DNA from: Elusimicrobiota bacterium
Lineage (GTDB): Bacteria; Elusimicrobiota; Elusimicrobia; UBA1565; UBA9628
Length of the DNA stretch: 64,000 bases
NCBI GenBank assembly: GCA_016218545.1
Contig: JACRDQ010000030.1
Location: forward strand, 1 to 64,000
Direction: 5' to 3'
Shown: piece after piece, positions 42,374-49,848 of the stretch
Position numbering within the stretch: the first letter of the stretch is position 1
Layout of the letters: the number at the start of each line of letters is the position of its first letter
Notes under the pieces: model-generated
The model's input: the letters and a program-made list of their open reading frames with translations, nothing else
The model's database searches: none
Told to the model about the DNA's origin: nothing
Made by a program: the position numbers and the translations under genes

Positions 42374-42930
42374 GCCGCATCGTGGTCGGCGTGAGCGGCG
42401 CCTCGGGCGTCATCATCGGCCTGCGCCTGGTCGAAGAGCTCGCCCGCAGCGGGCGCGAGGTGCATCTCGTGATCAGCGAGGCCGGAGAGAAGGTCATGCG
42501 CCACGAGGTCGGTCCCCGGTGGCGGCTCCCCGCCAAGGTCGTGCGGCACGCGGTCTTGGACGATTCCTCTCCCCTCAACTCGAGCTCCTTCGTGATCGAC
42601 GCCATGGTGGTCGCGCCCTGCTCCATGAAGACCCTCTCGGCCATCGCGCACGGCTACGCGGACAACATCCTGGTCCGGGCCGCGGACACCTGCCTGCGCA
42701 TGGGCCGCAAGCTCGTGCTGGCGCCCCGGGAGACCCCGCTCTCCCTGTCGGCCCTGGAGAACATGGCGGCCTTGAAGCGCGGCGGGGCCGTGATCATGCC
42801 GCCGTGCGTGAGCTACTACCACAAGCCGGCCAAGGTCTCGGACATGACGGACTTCTTCGTGGGCAAGATCCTCGACAGCCTGGGGATGGAGAACAAGCTT
42901 TACAGCAGATGGAGCGAGGTGGGCCGATGA
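42370..42930 (+). CDS. ubiX: UbiX flavin prenyltransferase
   Basis: The product is 186 residues from a GTG (GTGA overlap). Motifs: VVGVSGASGVIIGLRLV, APCSMKTLSAIAHGYADNILVRAAD, and LAPRETPLSLSALENM, all typical of UbiX/Pad1. It builds prenylated FMN from FMN and dimethylallyl phosphate. The prFMN is the cofactor of the UbiD-type decarboxylase encoded next. Its substrate can come from the same operon, since DMAPP or isopentenyl phosphate metabolites arise there. Its place between mevalonate kinase and UbiD argues for service to isoprenoid synthesis rather than ubiquinone synthesis. Confidence 0.93.
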   Translation: MSRIVVGVSGASGVIIGLRLVEELARSGREVHLVISEAGEKVMRHEVGPRWRLPAKVVRHAVLDDSSPLNSSSFVIDAMVVAPCSMKTLSAIAHGYADNILVRAADTCLRMGRKLVLAPRETPLSLSALENMAALKRGGAVIMPPCVSYYHKPAKVSDMTDFFVGKILDSLGMENKLYSRWSEVGR

Positions 42931-44219
42931 GCATGGACTTGAGATCCTGGGTGGAGCGCCTGCGCCGCGCAGGGAGGCTCAAGGTCGTGGGCTCCAGGGT
43001 CAAGCGGCGCTATGACGCGTGCCGGCGCATCGCTTCGGCCGAGCCCGCTCCGGTGCTCCTCAAGGACGTCGAGGGCGCCAGGGTCCTGGGCAACATCTTC
43101 CCGACCAGGCAGGCCCTGGCCGAGTCCCTGGGGGTGAGGCCCGAGTCCTTCCTCCGGGACCTCGACGACCTGCTCGCCGGGCGGGCGCACCGGCCGGGAG
43201 CGGGCCTGACCCGGCGGGACCGGGTCTACGGCGACTGCGAGGTCCCGCTCTCCAGGATCCGGCAGGTGCCCTTCCTCACCTATTACCCCTCGGACGGAGG
43301 GCCGTACCTGACGGCCGGGGTGTGGATCGTCAAGGATCCGCGCCTCGGGGTCAACCTCTCCTACCATCGCCTCATGATGGTCTCGCCCGCCACGGGCCGG
43401 GTCCGGGTCGTGGAGAACCGCGGCATGGACACCGCCATCAGGCACGCGGGCGGCAAGGCCGAGGTCGCGGTCTGCATCGGGGCTCCCATCCACGTGCTCT
43501 TCGGGGCCGCGCTCTCTCCGGCCATGGGCGTCAACGAGCTGGGACTGGCCGCCCGGTTCGGCAGGGTGGACCTCGTGCGCTGCAAGACCGTGGACCTCGA
43601 GGTCCCGGCCGACTGCGAGGCCGTGCTCGAGGGCCGCTTCACGGGCAGGCTGGCCAAGGAAGGGCCCTTCGTGGACATCACCGGCACCATCGACGGCGTC
43701 CGCAGGCAGCCCGAGTTCGAGGTCACCCGGGCGGCGGCCCGCAAGGACCCCATCCACTACACGATCGTGCCCGGCTTGGCCGACCACAAGACCCTTATGG
43801 GCGTGCCCAAGGAGCTCGACATCTACCGGGAGGTCTCCAAGGAGTGCCGGTGCCTGGACGTGCGCATGACCCCGGGCGGGTCCTCGTGGCTCCACGCCGT
43901 GGTCAAGATCGACAAGCGCAAGGCCGACGACGGGGTCCGCGCCGCGCGGGCCGCGTTCCGCGGCCACCGTTCGCTCAAGGGCTGCGTGGTGGTGGACTCA
44001 GACATCGCCCTTGACCGGCCGGAGCAGGTCGAGTGGTCCCTGGCCACGCGCTTCCAGGCCACGAAGGGCCTCGTGGTCCTGGCGGACGAGCCCGGGTCCT
44101 CGCTGGACCCCTCGGCCAGCCACGTGCCGGGCAAGAAGAGCAGGACCGCCAAGATGGGGCTCGACGCCACGGTGCCGGCGGGAGCTCCCCGCGGGCTCTT
44201 CGAGAGGATCGCGGGATGA
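42927..44219 (+). CDS. UbiD-family decarboxylase, probable trans-anhydromevalonate 5-phosphate decarboxylase
   Basis: The product is 430 residues (ATGA overlap with ubiX). UbiD-fold features: GVNLSYHRLMMVSPATGRVRVV (the N-x-R region that contacts prFMN and metal), VAVCIGAPIHVLFGAAL, and the Glu pair region LAKEGPFVDITGTIDG. Family members in most archaea decarboxylate trans-anhydromevalonate 5-phosphate to isopentenyl phosphate with prFMN. Here ubiX, both aconitase X subunits and IPK surround it, which makes this activity far more likely than 3-polyprenyl-4-hydroxybenzoate or aromatic-acid decarboxylation. The specificity is inferred from context. Confidence 0.88.
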   Translation: MSMDLRSWVERLRRAGRLKVVGSRVKRRYDACRRIASAEPAPVLLKDVEGARVLGNIFPTRQALAESLGVRPESFLRDLDDLLAGRAHRPGAGLTRRDRVYGDCEVPLSRIRQVPFLTYYPSDGGPYLTAGVWIVKDPRLGVNLSYHRLMMVSPATGRVRVVENRGMDTAIRHAGGKAEVAVCIGAPIHVLFGAALSPAMGVNELGLAARFGRVDLVRCKTVDLEVPADCEAVLEGRFTGRLAKEGPFVDITGTIDGVRRQPEFEVTRAAARKDPIHYTIVPGLADHKTLMGVPKELDIYREVSKECRCLDVRMTPGGSSWLHAVVKIDKRKADDGVRAARAAFRGHRSLKGCVVVDSDIALDRPEQVEWSLATRFQATKGLVVLADEPGSSLDPSASHVPGKKSRTAKMGLDATVPAGAPRGLFERIAG

Positions 44220-45496
44220 ACCTGAGCCAGGACGAGCTCGCCATCCTCTCCGGGAGCAGGGGCTCGGGCGCGGCCCGGGCCATGGAGATCCTCTCGGCCC
44301 TGGGCCGCATCGGCGGGGCCGAGGACATGGTCGACGTCTGCTCCGTCCAGGTCTCCGGGGTGAGCTACCGCAACATCGGGCCGCACGGCCTGGCCTTCCT
44401 CCAGGAGTGGGCTGGCCAGGGCTCGAAGGCCGTGGTCCCGGCCTACATGAACCCGGGAGGGGCGGACCGCAGGCTCTGGCAGACCCTGGGCCTTCCCGCC
44501 GAATTCGTGGACAAGCAGGAGCGGGTCATCAAGGCCCTCTCCAAGCTCGGGATCAAGCCGACGCTGACCTGCACTCCATATCACGCGGCGCCGCGGCCCA
44601 AGTTCGGCGACCACCTGGCCTGGTCGGAGTCGTCTGCGGTCTGCTACGCCAACTCCGTGATCGGCGCCCGCACCAACCGCGAGGGCGGGCCCTCGGCCAT
44701 CGCCGCGGCCCTGACGGGCCGGACCCCGCGCCACACCCTGCACACGGACGCGGGCCGCCTGCCCACCACGGTGGTGGAGGTCGGCTGCCCGGCTCCTACG
44801 GCTTCGGATGCCGGGGCCCTGGGCTACCTCGTGGGACAGCTTCTGGCCCATGACCCCAGGGGAGGCATCCCCTTCATCCGCGGGGTCGAGCCTCCCGAGG
44901 ACTCCTCCCGCGAGGCCTGGCTCAAGGCCCTGGGCGCGGCCATGGCCGCCTCCGGGTCGGTCGGCCTCTTCCACCTCGAGGGCGTGACCCCCGAGGCCGC
45001 GGCTTCGGGTCCGGAGCTCCAAAAGGCCGCTGGCCGCAAGGTCAAGGTCGACAGCCTCGAAGGCGCCAAACGCGGCCTCTTCTCTGCCAAGGGCCGGCCC
45101 AGCCTCGTGGCCTTCGGCTGCCCGCACGCCTCGCTCGACGAGCTCAAGCGCCTCGACGAGCTCCTCAAGGGAAGGAAGGCGGTGGTGCCGGTCTGGGTCT
45201 TCACCTCGGAGGCCGTGCGCAAGAAGGCCGAGAAGTCCGGCCTGGCCGGCCGCCTCTCCTCCCTGGGGGCCGCGCTCATCGCGGATACCTGCATCGTGGT
45301 GGCCCCTCTGGCGGACATGGGCATCACCAACGTGGTGACCGATTCGGCCAAAGCCGCGTTCTATCTGCCCTCCCATCAGGGCGTGGGCGTCTGCTTCGAG
45401 TCCCAGGAGGCCGCGGTCGAGGCTGCCGTGGCCGGCGGCCAGCTCTGCGCAAGCAAGGCTCCGCAGGCCGCCTCCTCCGGGGGAGGAGCCTCATGA
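44216..45496 (+). CDS. Aconitase X catalytic (large) subunit, probable phosphomevalonate dehydratase
   Basis: The product is 426 residues (ATGA overlap). Aconitase X marks: PAYMNPGGADRRLW, TLTCTPYH (Cys119), WSESSAVCYANSVIGARTNR, VAFGCPHAS (Cys302) and LIADTCIVVAPL (Cys359), the three Cys that hold the iron-sulfur centre. In archaea AcnX dehydrates mevalonate 5-phosphate to trans-anhydromevalonate 5-phosphate. Bacterial AcnX proteins alone can also act as cis-3-hydroxy-L-proline dehydratases, but here the small subunit is separate, as in archaea, and mevalonate kinase, UbiD and IPK genes flank it. The specificity call is therefore from context. Confidence 0.9.
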   Translation: MNLSQDELAILSGSRGSGAARAMEILSALGRIGGAEDMVDVCSVQVSGVSYRNIGPHGLAFLQEWAGQGSKAVVPAYMNPGGADRRLWQTLGLPAEFVDKQERVIKALSKLGIKPTLTCTPYHAAPRPKFGDHLAWSESSAVCYANSVIGARTNREGGPSAIAAALTGRTPRHTLHTDAGRLPTTVVEVGCPAPTASDAGALGYLVGQLLAHDPRGGIPFIRGVEPPEDSSREAWLKALGAAMAASGSVGLFHLEGVTPEAAASGPELQKAAGRKVKVDSLEGAKRGLFSAKGRPSLVAFGCPHASLDELKRLDELLKGRKAVVPVWVFTSEAVRKKAEKSGLAGRLSSLGAALIADTCIVVAPLADMGITNVVTDSAKAAFYLPSHQGVGVCFESQEAAVEAAVAGGQLCASKAPQAASSGGGAS

Positions 45497-45876
45497 CCGT
45501 GAAGGGAAGGCTCATCGCCAAGGGCACGGCCACCGGGCCCCTGCTCAAGAGCGAGGCGCCGATGGGGTTCTTCGGCCACCTCGACCCGGAGACGGGGGTC
45601 TACCGGGAGGCGGGGCACCCTCTGGACGGCAAGTGCGTCCGCGGCGCGGTCCTGGCGTTCCCGCGCGCCAAGGGCAGCACGGTCGGCTCCTATATCCTCT
45701 ACGCCCTGCGCCAGACCGGCAACGCGCCGGCCGCCATGGTCCTTCGCGAATGTGATACGATTACGGCCGTGGGCGCCATCATCGGGAAGATCCCTGCGGT
45801 CGACCAAGTCGACATCTCCCGGCTCAAGGAAGGATCCGAGGTCACGGTGGCCGACGGAGATGTGACGGAGGCTTGA
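45493..45876 (+). CDS. Aconitase X swivel (small) subunit, phosphomevalonate dehydratase
   Basis: The product is 127 residues of the DUF126 swivelling beta-sandwich type. Motifs: GPLLKSEAPMGFFGHLDPETG and the loop FPRAKGSTVGSYILYAL whose Ser residues take part in catalysis in aconitase X. The C-terminal IPAVDQVDISRLKEGSEVTV is also typical. It pairs with the large subunit in the same order and spacing as in archaeal genomes and has an ATGA overlap with it. In many bacteria the two parts are fused. Here they are separate genes, which is the archaeal arrangement. Confidence 0.9.
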   Translation: MTVKGRLIAKGTATGPLLKSEAPMGFFGHLDPETGVYREAGHPLDGKCVRGAVLAFPRAKGSTVGSYILYALRQTGNAPAAMVLRECDTITAVGAIIGKIPAVDQVDISRLKEGSEVTVADGDVTEA

Positions 45877-46697
45877 TGGAAGCCGGCGGCCGTAGCGTCA
45901 AGCTCTTCGTCAAGCTCGGCGGGTCCTTCATCACGGACAAGTCCGCGCCCGAGACCATGCACCCCCGCAACGTGGTCCTGGCCGCCCAGGCCGTCCGGGC
46001 CGCGCTCGAGGAGGCCCGGACCCAGGGCAAGAGGATCTCCCTCGTCCTCAGCCACGGCGCCGGCTCCTTCGGCCACATCCACGCCAAGCGCTTCGAGGCG
46101 GTCAAGGGCGTGCACGCCCAGTACGGCTGGGAGGCCTTCTACCGCATCCGGGACTCCATGGCGCGCATGAGCCTGCTCTTCATCAGGAGCTGCAACGAGG
46201 GGGGGCTCTTCCCCGTGGCCCTCCAGCCCTCGGCCATCGCCGCGGCCGACGACGGGAACCTGTCCCGCTTCGACGTGCGGCCCGTGAAGTCCCTGCTGGG
46301 CTTCGGGCAGATCCCCGTGATCCACGGGGACATCGTCCCTGACGAACGGCGGGGCTTCACCATCGCCTCCACCGAATCCCTGCTCAAGGCCATGGCGCAG
46401 GAGCTGCGCTTCGACCGCATCATCATGGTCTCCGACACCGACGGCGTGCTCGACAACGACGGCTCCACCATCCCCTGGATCGACCCCCGCGCCATCAGCC
46501 AGGTCCTCTCTTTCCTGAGGGGCTCGAAGTCCCCGGACGTGACGGGCGGGATGCGCAAGAAGGTCGAGTGCCTCTACGACCTCGTCTCCTCCGGCAAGGC
46601 CGGATCCGCCCGCATCATCGGCGGCATCGGAGACCTCTCCAACCTCAAAGCCGCCATCCTCGGCACCGGGGGCGGCGGAACCATCGTCGGCGGCTGA
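45876..46697 (+). CDS. ipk: Isopentenyl phosphate kinase
   Basis: The product is 273 residues of the amino-acid kinase fold. VKLGGSFITDK near the N-terminus contacts ATP. VLSHGAGSFGH carries His60, the residue at the catalytic His position of archaeal isopentenyl phosphate kinases and a mark that separates IPK from other amino-acid kinases. Later PVIHGDIVPD and IIMVSDTDGVLDND are typical. It phosphorylates isopentenyl phosphate to IPP and so completes the route begun by aconitase X and UbiD. ATG 45876 is preceded by GGAGG. The upstream stop ends on the first base of the ATG (TGATG). Confidence 0.93.
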   Translation: MEAGGRSVKLFVKLGGSFITDKSAPETMHPRNVVLAAQAVRAALEEARTQGKRISLVLSHGAGSFGHIHAKRFEAVKGVHAQYGWEAFYRIRDSMARMSLLFIRSCNEGGLFPVALQPSAIAAADDGNLSRFDVRPVKSLLGFGQIPVIHGDIVPDERRGFTIASTESLLKAMAQELRFDRIIMVSDTDGVLDNDGSTIPWIDPRAISQVLSFLRGSKSPDVTGGMRKKVECLYDLVSSGKAGSARIIGGIGDLSNLKAAILGTGGGGTIVGG

Positions 46698-46699
46698 GC

Positions 46700-47683
46700 A
46701 TGAGCGGGCCGGTCCTGGCGCTGGCCTTCACGGTCCTGGTGGGGGTCGTCTTCTTCCTGGAGGCGCGCTGGCTCGGGGTCAACCTCTGGCGCCGGGCTCG
46801 GGGAGAGCGGCCGTCGTGGTGGGAAGGGTTCTGGCCCCTGGCCGGTCCCCGTGCGGCCAAGGCCCTGACCGTCCTCCTCAACGCGGCCGCCGTCATGGGC
46901 CTGCTCTGCGTGCTCTGGGGGAGGTTCGTGGAGCCCGGCCTCATCGAGGTCACGACCGTGACCTTGGAGTCCGCCAAGATCAAGCCCGGGTCCGGCCGCG
47001 TCCGGATCGTGCAGGTCTCCGACTTCCACGCGGAGCCGGGCACGACCAATGAGCTCAAGGCCGTGGGGATCGTGAACTCGCTTGAGCCGGACCTGGTGGT
47101 CTTCACCGGCGACGCTCTCAACTCCCCGGAGGGGCTCAAGAACGCGCGGGAGGCCTTGGGAGGGTTCAAGGCGGGCTTCGGGACCTTCCTCGTGAGCGGG
47201 AACTACGACATGGGCATGATCCCGGAGGCGGCGTTCAAGGACCTTCCGGTCGTGGAGCTCGAGAGCGGTTCCCGCGAGGTCACGGTGCGCGGGAGCAGGG
47301 TCCGGGTCAGCGGGCTCTCCCTCGTCAACGCCCCGGATTTCCGCTACGTCATGGGCATGCTCCGGGCCGAGCCTGCCTTCGACGTGTTCCTCTTCCACTT
47401 CACGGACCTCATCGACCAAGCCGCGGCGGCCGGGGTGGACCTCTACCTGGCCGGGCACACGCACGGCGGCCAGGTGCGGCTGCCCTTCTACGGCGCCCTG
47501 GTCACCCTCTCGGCCACAGGGAAGAAGTACGAGGCGGGGCTCTACCGCGTCGGCCCCACGACCCTCTACGTCAACCGCGGCCTGGGCATGGAGGGGGGCT
47601 TGGCCCCTCGGGTGCGCTTCCTGTGCCGGCCCGAGATCACGGTCTTCGACTTGTACCCGGCCGGCATGGCGCCCGCAAGGTAG
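46700..47683 (+). CDS. Membrane metallophosphoesterase (YkuE/YaeI-like)
   Basis: The product is 327 residues. Three hydrophobic N-terminal segments precede a calcineurin-like phosphoesterase domain: DFHAEPG, VVFTGDAL, SGNYDMG and AGHTHGGQ. The usual GNHD catalytic His is Tyr here (GNYD), an unusual change. Relatives act on UDP-diacylglucosamine, lipid phosphates or nucleotides at the membrane. It follows IPK by 2 bp and may be the last gene of the mevalonate operon. A role on prenyl or lipid phosphates is possible (inference). Confidence 0.8.
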   Translation: MSGPVLALAFTVLVGVVFFLEARWLGVNLWRRARGERPSWWEGFWPLAGPRAAKALTVLLNAAAVMGLLCVLWGRFVEPGLIEVTTVTLESAKIKPGSGRVRIVQVSDFHAEPGTTNELKAVGIVNSLEPDLVVFTGDALNSPEGLKNAREALGGFKAGFGTFLVSGNYDMGMIPEAAFKDLPVVELESGSREVTVRGSRVRVSGLSLVNAPDFRYVMGMLRAEPAFDVFLFHFTDLIDQAAAAGVDLYLAGHTHGGQVRLPFYGALVTLSATGKKYEAGLYRVGPTTLYVNRGLGMEGGLAPRVRFLCRPEITVFDLYPAGMAPAR

Positions 47684-47698
47684 GCGGCCGCCGGCGCC

Positions 47699-49042
47699 TC
47701 AGGGTTTGGAGGCGGTCGGGGCGACCCTCGTCGCGCCGCCGGACGGCGCGGCGTCGAAGACGACCTTCCGCAGCTGGGTCTTCTCGAAGCGGAAGAAGAC
47801 GTCCTCGTAGGCGCCCTCGGACCCGTCGGGCCGGATGAAGCGGGCTCCCTCGCGCCGCACCACGTCGTCGCCCTGGCCGTCGAAGTCCTTGTAGAGGACC
47901 GAGGGGCTCGCGGAGAGGACGAGCTCCCTGACTCCGGCTTCTTGCAGCGAGACCGTCTTCTTGAGGAGCCCTCCGACCCGCATGCCCAGGCCGTAGGCCT
48001 TGCCCAGCTTGGCGAGGTCCTCGGGCCCTAGGCGGGCCAGGTCCGGGGCATGGGGGGGCAGGACGCCCTGCCTCCTGGCCCGGCCGACCATGGCGGTCAG
48101 GGCCTCGAAGCCCTCGTAGTAGCCGTCCGGCTTGCGGTCTCCGTCGAGGTCGGTGACGTCGCCGAAGAGCTCGCGGCCGTTCTCTCCGGCGATGCCGTCT
48201 TTGTCCGCGTCGAAGACGAGCACCCCGGCGTCGGAGGCGATGTCGTAGATGCGGTCGTCGCCGTCTCCGGTCAGGCTGAAGCGGATGAGGCGGTCGCTGG
48301 AGCGGACCCCGCTGCCTTTGAGGTCGAAGACGAGCGGAGAGCACTTGTGGGTGCGGTGGACCCCGGTCAGCGGGTTTTCGCTCAGCAGCTCGTTGCGCTC
48401 GCCCAGGGGTTTGGACTGGTCGTAGGAGGTCTGCGTGGTCCTCGTCCCGTCCGGCGTGGTGTAGTAGAAGCGGCCTTTGGCGTCGCGGCCGCAGTTCAGG
48501 CCGGCCGCGCAGGCCGTCTCCAGGCGGCGGCTGATGTCGGTGTTGTCGGCGTCAAGAGCCGGGCGCTGAGTCGCGAACATCCGCGCGGCCTCGGCCTGAG
48601 GGTCGTGCGTGACCAGGCGCAGCGGGCGGAAGCCGTCCACCTCCTTGCCGGATTCGTAGACTCCGGTCGAGGACCCTTTCGCTTGCAGGCGCCTGCGGGG
48701 CGGCGTGCGCTCCACCATGGGAGGACGCGCGTCCGTCTTTTGGGGCGCCGCTGCCCCGGAGTCGGCGGCGGGAGGGAAGAAATCCCCGGAGCTCCTGGGC
48801 TTGGCCGGGGGGGCGGTCATGGAGGGCTCGGCCACGGACTCGTGGTCGCCGGCATCGGCCGCCGCGCCCGGGGCGGGAGCGGGAAGAGTCCCGGCGGGCG
48901 TCCCGGGCCCGCTGGCCGGGGCCGGAGTCGAGACGCGGTGGTAGATCCCCCAACCCGCGCCGGCGCCGGCCAGCCCGACCGAGGCGGTCAGCAGGACGGC
49001 GCTCATGCCGCGGCCCTTGGCCGACGCGATGACTCGATGCAT
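47699..49042 (-). CDS. Exported protein with RTX-like calcium-binding ELFGD domain
   Basis: The product is 447 residues. The start is the ATG with GGGAG 6 bp upstream. One N-terminal membrane segment (AVLLTASVGLAGAGAGWGIYH) is followed by a Pro/Ala-rich linker and a charged stretch. From about 245 the sequence CSPLVFDLKGSG, VLVFDADKDGIAGENGRELFGD and DLDGDRKPDGYYEGFEAL follow the DxDxDG-type calcium pattern seen in the C-terminal parts of large RTX/hemolysin-like proteins. It has no type I secretion gene near it. Role unknown, probably periplasmic or surface. Confidence 0.7.
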   Translation of the reverse strand: MHRVIASAKGRGMSAVLLTASVGLAGAGAGWGIYHRVSTPAPASGPGTPAGTLPAPAPGAAADAGDHESVAEPSMTAPPAKPRSSGDFFPPAADSGAAAPQKTDARPPMVERTPPRRRLQAKGSSTGVYESGKEVDGFRPLRLVTHDPQAEAARMFATQRPALDADNTDISRRLETACAAGLNCGRDAKGRFYYTTPDGTRTTQTSYDQSKPLGERNELLSENPLTGVHRTHKCSPLVFDLKGSGVRSSDRLIRFSLTGDGDDRIYDIASDAGVLVFDADKDGIAGENGRELFGDVTDLDGDRKPDGYYEGFEALTAMVGRARRQGVLPPHAPDLARLGPEDLAKLGKAYGLGMRVGGLLKKTVSLQEAGVRELVLSASPSVLYKDFDGQGDDVVRREGARFIRPDGSEGAYEDVFFRFEKTQLRKVVFDAAPSGGATRVAPTASKP

Positions 49043-49140
49043 GGCAGTCTCCCTGGAACGGAGTCGCCGGGGAACTCCCGGTCCGGTATATGTTAGCATG
49101 CGGGGGGATCGCCGCTGAGGCGGCCTTGAGGAGCTCGATC

Positions 49141-49842
49141 ATGGATCAGATGGGGAACCCTTTGCCGGGCACGCTGCCGCAGCGGAAGGATGGCGATACG
49201 GCCAAGAAGGTCGGCATCGGCTGCCTGATCGCGGTCCTGGTGCTGCTCGGCCTCCTGGCCGCGGCGTTCTTCGCGGGCAGGAGCGTGTTCCGCCGGGTCG
49301 TGGAGACCTACACCGAGCTCCAGCCGAGAGTCCTGCCCCTCTCCGCCATGCCCGCGGACCAGGCCGAGGCGGTCCTCGGCCGCTTCGAGCGGTTCCGGGA
49401 AGCGGTCAAGGCGGGGACGGCTTCCGAGCCCCTGGTCCTCACGGCAGACGACGTCAACGGACTCATCAGCCTCCACCCGGACGGCAAACGCGCGGCGGGC
49501 AAGGTGCACGTCTCCATCGAGGGCTCCAAGATCGGCGCCGAGGTCAGCGTCCCCCTCGACGAGGTCGGAGGGATGTTCAAGGGGCGGTTCCTCAACGGCA
49601 AGGGGACCTTCACGGCCCTGCTGACCGGAGGCCGGCTCGTGATCTTCCTGGACACGCTGGAGCTCGCGGGCAAGCACATGCCGGACTGGCTCATGCCGGA
49701 GCTCCGGGCCAAGAACCTGGCCGAGAAGGTCAACAGCAAGCCCGAGGACGCGGCCTTCCTGGCCTTGTTCGAGTCCGTCTCGGTCGAAGGGGGCAGGCTC
49801 AAGGTCGTCCCCAAGAGGACGGCGGAGCCGGCGGCCCGCTAG
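49141..49842 (+). CDS. Single-pass membrane protein of unknown function
   Basis: The product is 233 residues. ATG 49141 is chosen because GAGGAG lies 7 bp before it. The ATG at 49090 overlaps an AT-rich promoter stretch (TATATGTTAGCAT). One hydrophobic segment (IGCLIAVLVLLGLLAAAFFAG) anchors a soluble domain of about 185 residues with a DDVNGLISLHPDGKRAAGKV segment. The domain resembles small lipid- or ligand-binding sandwich proteins but I cannot assign a family. Confidence 0.7.
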   Translation: MDQMGNPLPGTLPQRKDGDTAKKVGIGCLIAVLVLLGLLAAAFFAGRSVFRRVVETYTELQPRVLPLSAMPADQAEAVLGRFERFREAVKAGTASEPLVLTADDVNGLISLHPDGKRAAGKVHVSIEGSKIGAEVSVPLDEVGGMFKGRFLNGKGTFTALLTGGRLVIFLDTLELAGKHMPDWLMPELRAKNLAEKVNSKPEDAAFLALFESVSVEGGRLKVVPKRTAEPAAR

Positions 49843-49848
49843 CGCAGG

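Noticed and set aside
42370..44219. UbiX and UbiD as ubiquinone or menaquinone enzymes
   Set aside because: No quinone gene is near. Mevalonate kinase lies before and aconitase X plus isopentenyl phosphate kinase lie after, with overlapping starts, so an isoprenoid role is far more likely.
44216..45876. Aconitase X as cis-3-hydroxyproline dehydratase
   Set aside because: The separate small subunit, and a mevalonate kinase, UbiD and IPK context, fit the archaeal phosphomevalonate dehydratase. No proline-catabolism gene is present.
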